Shown one piece after another: positions 59,410 through 64,000 of a stretch of 64,000 bases of DNA. The position numbers and the translations under genes were made by a program. The notes under the pieces were generated by a model. That model was not told the origin of the DNA, ran no database searches, and worked only from the letters and a program-made list of their open reading frames with translations. How positions within the stretch are numbered: the first letter of the stretch is position 1; every line of letters starts with the position of its first letter. Source of the stretch: Limonium bicolor (taxonomy: Eukaryota > Streptophyta > Magnoliopsida > Caryophyllales > Plumbaginaceae); assembly GCA_023374045.1 (NCBI GenBank), contig CM041777.1, positions 478,307,594-478,371,593 on the forward strand, in the 5' to 3' direction.

Positions 59410-60600
59410 AGAATTTTTTGAGGTATTATGCATGCCATGAGTGTGGAAGCTTGCATCCTTCCATGTTTTTTAGTCAGTATGATTCCTTCCTAGTTTTATT
59501 GCTTACAATATAAGGTCCCTCCCACTATGGCTCTAGCTTCTTTGGCTGTTTGACTTCTCTTAATACTAAATCACCAGGGGTGAAGGATCATTCTTTCACA
59601 TTCTGGTTGTAATACCTCTCTACTTTGGCCTTATCTCTTTGAGACCTTACTTCAGCAATTACTCTTCGTTCTTCGAGAAGATGCAGATCATCTTGAATCT
59701 TTTGGCTATTTTCCTCTTCACTATAGAATTATACCCGCGAGGATAATATCATTGCTTCTGCGGGCACAACGGCCTCCAGGTCACATGTTAATCTGTAAGG
59801 GGTTTCATCTGTTGGCCCATTTTTTGTTGTTCTATAAGCCCATAAGACCTGTGGCAGAATTTATGCCCATCTTCCTTTTTGGTCATCAAGCTTCTTTTAT
59901 ATTGCCCTTATGATTTGACCATTTGTATTTTTTAACCTGCCTATTTGCCTACAGGTGGGCCACTGAAGCGATCCTGAGGTCAATCTTCCATTCTTCATAG
60001 AATGCTCAAAAGATATTGCACTTGAATTGTGCGTCATTATTTGTTATTATGATTCTTCATAATCCAAATCTGCATATTATATCCTTCCAAACAAATTCCT
60101 CAGTCTTACTTGCTGTGATTGTAGCCGCAGGGATAACTTCTGCCCATTTTGTGAAATAATCCACAACGACATACATGAACTTGTATCTTCGAAGAGATGC
60201 TTCCGGAAAGGGTCCTACTATGTCCAACCCCCATACTGCAAAGGGAAATGGAAGCCTTGATATAATTTTTACTTTTTTTTAAGTGTAGGCCAAAAATATC
60301 CTAGATGTAGTATTTTGTGGTTACATTTCGTTCCCCTTGATGGTTCCCGCATACTTCACTGTGAACCTCTTCTATCAAGGCCTATCCTTCTTCTTGGGTA
60401 ACACATTTCAAAGCTGGTCTCCCTAAGGATCTTTTGTATAACTTCACATTTTCCACGAAATACGAGGCTGCCCCTCTCTTTACTGTTTTTGCCTCTTTTG
60501 CATCGCCTGGAAGAAATCTGTCTTTTATGAGTATTATGATTGGAGTCATCCATGTTTCGTCAGAATTCTTTCTTCGACATCCATCATTTCTTTAGTTGCA
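59410..60600 (-). pseudogene. Tat integrase remnant
   Basis: Minus-strand pieces in order: AKLAS-like RNase H exit at 60640; EEVHSEVCGNHQGER, part of the HHCC zinc finger (60331-60384); WGLDIVGPFPE with the first catalytic Asp (about 60220-60240); VVDYFTKWAE (60140-60175); TNNDAQF where the family has TDNG-x-QF, so the second catalytic Asp is lost (60020-60060); SVAHL-stop-ANRQV near the catalytic Glu region (59940-59970); and GDLVLREVK...WEGPYIV, the GPY tail (59490-59590). Several stops and frame changes separate them. The protein would join element DNA to the genome if intact. Confidence 0.75.
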
Positions 60601-60661
60601 ATACTAGAGTCTTCTTTTACCTTCATCCATACTTTGCTTGGAATTCTTTCTACTATGCTTG

Positions 60662-61244
60662 CTAGCTTTGCAATGATGTCTGCTTCCACATTTTGTTGTT
60701 GGGGAATTTGTCGTTACTTCCATCTGGTGAATTAGACTTTAGTTCTTGTACCTTCGTCAGGTACCTTTTGAGATTGTTTTCCTTCACCTCATATATGCTC
60801 TCGCTTTGCCTTGCAACAAATAAGGAATCTAAGTGAATCTCCAAATCTGCATTTTTTGGTATTTCGTTAATTTTTAAGAAAGAATATTTGCATCTTTAAA
60901 TTTGGATTTTTCTAAACTGAAAAACTTTTTGCCCCCAGGGTTGCGGCCACCTTTAGACCTTGAATTAGTGCTTCGTATTATGCTTTGTTGTTTGTTACCT
61001 CAAACTCTAGCCTGAAGGCATAATTTAGTTCTCTTCCATCTGGGGTGTGTACAACCACCCCCACGCCTGCCCTTGTTTTACATCGAGCCCAATCTACTTG
61101 GATCACATATGGCGCCTGACAGACTCCTTCTTTTTGAGAAAAGCTAGCTTCTGCGATAAAGTCTGCCAGATCTTGTGCTTTTATCACGTTTCGGGGATTG
61201 TAGTGAATCTCAGACTGTGTTAGCTCAACAATCCAACTTACCAT
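60662..61244 (-). pseudogene. Tat second (plant/archaeal-type) RNase H remnant
   Basis: The minus strand reads SWIVELTQSEIHYNPRN, IKAQDLADFIAEAS, then QVDWARCKTRAGVGVVVHTP and LNYAFRLEFEVTNNKA, followed by a stop where TNN-x-AEYEA is expected. Further on come LDSLFVARQ and LKRYLTKVQEL. This is the extra RNase H that the Tat lineage carries after the RT-linked one. The Asp-Gly-Ser of the active site reads Asp-Trp-Ala. Confidence 0.75.
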
Positions 61245-61249
61245 TCACC

Positions 61250-61560
61250 CGAAGGTATTTGGGTTGTTAGCATCTGCTTACGTGGCCAACTGGTCCGGAC
61301 ACGGATTCGATGTGACTAGAAGTACGGTCTTAGCTTTCTAGAAGCCACTGCAAGTGAAAACATTACATTTTGATGTTTGTGTACCTTGTTTCTATTGGGG
61401 CCAGGATTTTTTCTGTGTAATACTCTGGAATTTCCTTGTTCCCTTCTTCCATGATAAGAACTACTACTACTGCCCATTCAGACATTGAGATGTATAAAAA
61501 CATATCTTGGCCCGGGTCGAGACTTCTAACTTAGGTTATTCTCTAAGCATAACTTTGATT
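61250..61560 (-). pseudogene. RT-linked RNase H / connection remnant
   Basis: Fragments DPGQDMFLYISMSEWAVVVVL and NKEIPEYYTEKILAPIETRYT (about 61370-61530) match the region where Ty3/gypsy elements read LYL-x2-S...PVYYVSK-x-L...E-x-RY. Stops interrupt it. Confidence 0.6.
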
Positions 61561-61572
61561 TTTTCAAAGGCC

Positions 61573-62417
61573 TTAATACATTCTTCTCCCCACTAGAATC
61601 ACTTGTTTTTTCTGAGTATATTGAAAAAAAAGGATGGATTTCTCCTGAAGTTTAGAGTAGAACCTACTTAGAGCAGTAAGTCTTCCATTCAAGGCTTGCA
61701 CATCTTTAGTTCTTTTGGGTTGTGACAAATTTATGACTGCCTGGATTTTTTGTGGGTCGACCTCTATTCTCCTTTGTCCCATAATGAAACCTAAGAATTT
61801 TTCCTATGTTACCCCGAAGACGCATTTCTCAGAGTTGAGTTTTATTTGGTAATTATCCAAAGTTTCGAATGTTGCCTCCAGATATTTCATACGTTGCTCT
61901 TCAGAGTCACTTCTTACAACAATGTATTTTACATAGGCTTCGACATTTCGAGTCAACTGGTCTTTGAATACCTTATCGATCATTCTAAAAAGTTGCACCC
62001 GCGTTTATAAACCGAAGGGTATACCCTTATAACAAAAGGTTCCAGAGAAAGTAATGAAAGAGGTTTTTTCTTCATCCATTTTGTTCATTTTTATTTGGTT
62101 GTATCCCGAGAATGCATCTAAGACACTTAAAATAGTACTCTAGGCAGTTGCTACAACTAACTTGTCCGTGAAGGGAGTGGATAAAAATCTTTTGGACATG
62201 CTTTATTTAAATATGTGAAATCCACACACATCCCCTATTTCCATTACTTTTTTAACCATGACTACATTGGCCAGCCACCTTGGGTACGCCACTTCTCGTA
62301 CGAACCCTGCCTGAAGGAGCTTATCCACTTCCGCCCGGGCCGCCTCGTCCCTTTCTCTTCCAATAATTCTCCTTCTTTGTCTTACTGTTGGGTGCCTTGG
62401 TTCTACACTTAGTTATA
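61573..62417 (-). pseudogene. Tat reverse transcriptase remnant
   Basis: Visible in order on the minus strand: RDEAARAEVDKLLQAGFVREV and YPRWLANVVMVKK (62250-62380), a frameshift with stops, VDFTYLNKACPKDFYPLP (62170-62230), VLDAFSGYNQIKMNKMDEEKTSFIT with the first catalytic Asp, GTFCYKGIPFGL followed by a stop (62010-62020), then FKDQLTRNVEAYVKYIVVRS, where the YxDD box reads YVKY and so lacks both Asps, and the thumb IEVDPQKIQAV, VQALNGRLTALSRF (61573-61782). It would copy element RNA to DNA if intact; here it cannot. Confidence 0.8.
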
Positions 62418-62927
62418 CTAGATAACGCTTGTATCGACCCTGGGCATCTCCTCTGGCTTCCAAGCGAAGGTTTCCCTTCTTTTTTTCAAGAATCTTATTA
62501 AACAAGTTTGCCCATTCATGTCAAAGGCATTTCCAATTTTAAAGAATTTAGAGGGGTCAAGCTTAAGAGGTACCACTTTTGGTGGAACAGCTGGTGAGTT
62601 GTAGCTTTCATGTTCTTTTGATTCTGGGGCTCTTAGTTCTTTCTCAGTGTATTCCCGCTCTGGGCCCACAGTTTTGACCATGTCATCCTTAGGGAATCCC
62701 TCCACTATTCTTACTTCACAAAACCAAGCCGACTTTTGGCATCCGCTTACCATCACCATTTTTCTAGATCTGGTGAGGTATTTTGTTTTGAGATAATATG
62801 TGCTGCATATGGCCCGAAAGGCTTTAATCCCTGGTCGTCCTAAGTACATATTGTAGCTAGAGGGTCCCCTTACAATGTATACAGTTAGCTTTTTAGTCCG
62901 TCTTTCATCCCCGTTTCCCAAAGTCAT
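62418..62927 (-). pseudogene. protease-to-RT linker and RT start
   Basis: An open stretch of about 170 codons containing VYIVRGPSSYNMYLGRPGIKAF and AICSTYYLKTKYLT, the post-protease segment typical of Tat pol (S-x-YN-x-ILGRP, ST-x-HL-x-LKF), and FAWKPEEMPRVDTSVI, the usual entry to RT. It is the best-preserved part of the pol remnant. Confidence 0.75.
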
Positions 62928-63011
62928 TGTGATGTCTATGCTTCAGGAAGCTTTGGTAGTTATTCATCCATCATATCCCCCCAAGATTGTAGTACATGGT
63001 TTTACCTTTTC

Positions 63012-63236
63012 TTACGAGATATCTAGTCTTCTAAAGGCTTCCAAAGAGATAATGTTTGCCCCTGCACCACTATCCACTAAGATCCCATCAACCATTCTGT
63101 CATTGATTTGAGATCTGATGACCAAAGGATCAATGTGTGGGTAAAAAACTCCATCTTCATTTTTTTCAGTAAAGTATATGAGGGGTGGGGTTTCTCGTTT
63201 TGCAACTTTCCTTTCTGGAAATTCTTGATGCACCAC
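63012..63236 (-). pseudogene. Tat aspartic protease remnant
   Basis: The minus strand reads PPLIYFTEKNEDG...PHIDPLVIRSQI, then ILVDSGAGANIISLEAFRRL. PHxDPLVI and (L)VDSG-x2-A-x-I are the protease signatures of Tat/Athila pol; the catalytic Asp-Ser-Gly is intact. Confidence 0.8.
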
Positions 63237-63509
63237 ATGGTCATGCCTTTTTCTTTCGTTTGTAGTGTACGGTCCTACCTCAGAAAATAAACCTGTAATT
63301 TACTTAATGGGAAGATGTGATAGCAAAATAAGGCATTTTGTCCTTGTTTTTATTGAAATAATCGCTTTTGCTACATCATGTAAAGATGAGTTCTTGGGTA
63401 GAAAAGAAGAAAAAGATCTTGTGATGTTTTTCCTTTGTTTTGTTTGTTTTAATTCTTTCCTTGCAATATTACAGACCTGTTATCACCCCAAAGGACTTGT
63501 TGTGATCTA

Positions 63510-63780
63510 TATGGGGTGGATCTCTTCTTCCCTTTCTGGCTTGGCCCGGGCGGAGTAGCTATTACCCGCGGGGTAGCTGCTACCCGTCTTTTGATTTCCA
63601 TAGTATGATTTCTTTTTCCTCCCCAACTCATCAATCATATTAAGCTCTTTTGAGAGGGTGGCGTAATTTGTTGTTCTGTGATTATAATGTCTGTGGTATT
63701 CATAGAATGCAATAGGGATTTCTCCCGGCAATGGATTTTTGGGTTGAGGAAGAAATCTTTATTTAATTACGGTTGCATAC
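63510..63780 (-). pseudogene. Tat Gag C-terminal remnant
   Basis: LPGEIPIAFYEYHRHYNHRTTNYATLSKEL corresponds to the Gag C-terminus of Tat elements, normally YCEYHRDHGHTTEDC-x-L: the His pair remains but zinc-binding Cys positions are Tyr. Upstream Gag is cut off by the LTR start at 63781. Confidence 0.65.
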
Positions 63781-63820
63781 TGATAAGTGTCCAAATAAGC
63801 ATATTCTAGGGGTGTATTTT
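63781..63820 (+). mobile_element. start of an Athila-like LTR, interrupted
   Basis: TGATAAGTGTCCAAATAAGC...GGTGTATTTT closely matches the minus-strand start of the LTRs at 8327 and 11994 (TGATAAGTGTCCAAATGAGC...GGTGTATTTC). It breaks after 40 bp. Confidence 0.65.
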
Positions 63821-64000
63821 TGAAATACCCCTAACCTTTAAATAATTAAATAATGAGAAATAAATATTATTTGGGGGATTATGAGACCCTAAGGAAATAT
63901 ACAAACACTTAGGCGTTAGAACACACCGAAACTCCTTAAGGTCAACAACGTGCGCTAAGCCGGACCTTAAGCTAACCAAGTTATATGAACTATAAAACTC
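63821..64000 (+). mobile_element. start of a TGAAATACCCC-type LTR, cut by window end
   Basis: TGAAATACCCCTAACC is the terminal motif shared by families A, B, C and D here, closest to the B start (GAAATACCCCAAACC). The remaining 164 bp are non-coding. Confidence 0.6.

Larger units (their letters stand above)
55548..63780 (-). mobile_element. decayed Ty3/gypsy Tat-type retrotransposon with antisense extra gene
   Basis: The minus strand from 63780 to about 59410 reads, in order, Gag tail, protease, reverse transcriptase, RNase H, a second RNase H, integrase with GPY tail. Two RNase H regions and an additional antisense gene downstream of integrase are marks of the Tat lineage. Many stops, frameshifts and lost catalytic residues show it is dead. 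The 5' end is cut by another LTR at 63781 and the 3' LTR was not identified. Left boundary is approximate. Confidence 0.75.

Overview
The window is a stack of nested transposable elements from a flowering-plant nuclear genome, probably large and repeat-rich. The evidence is LTR retrotransposons with plant-type tRNA primer sites, CACTA and hAT DNA transposons, a LINE remnant, a tRNA-derived SINE-like unit and a decayed Ty3/gypsy Tat-type polyprotein with an extra antisense gene. I see no host gene, rRNA, complete tRNA gene or CRISPR array. The species cannot be named from the sequence. A run of exactly 500 Ns (5121-5620) is an assembly gap.

Layout. (1) 1-300: tail of a LINE reverse transcriptase, minus strand. 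(2) 759-4748: a CACTA element with only the first part of its transposase gene, split by a 1,525-bp hAT element (1028-2552) with perfect 8-bp target duplications. (3) 4760-14050: a lone large LTR ('family B'), containing the gap and a 5.3-kb Athila/Tat-like non-autonomous element (8327-13659, target duplication GGCTC) with one small zinc-knuckle ORF. (4) 14051-51209: a Russian doll. A truncated minus-strand LTR ('D') was hit by a large non-coding retroelement ('A1', minus strand, 14345-50034, duplication GTTAA). A1 was hit by a same-family element in the opposite direction ('A2', plus strand, 23706-44895). The 3' LTR of A2 was hit by a third element ('C', 36470-43475, duplication CATAG). A1 and A2 have about 4.3-kb LTRs and 5.7-5.9 kb of non-coding internal DNA, the LARD architecture. 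(5) 51210-55500: AT-rich DNA with a diverged inverted repeat and a 21-base poly-C run. (6) 55548-63780: a decayed Tat-type element read from the minus strand (gag, protease, RT, two RNase H regions, integrase), with an extra intron-containing coiled-coil gene on the opposite strand. (7) 63781-64000: two further LTR starts, one inside the other.

None of the elements here looks able to move by itself; A, C and the Athila-like element could only move with proteins supplied in trans. The most interesting material is in the LTRs. Families A and B each carry, about 2.2 kb from the LTR start, an array of palindromic units with the same 70-73 bp period but different sequence and mirrored base changes. 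Families A, B and C share a hairpin near the LTR 3' end whose two arms change together, followed by TTCCGCTGC, and all three have a candidate intron in the 3' half of the LTR.
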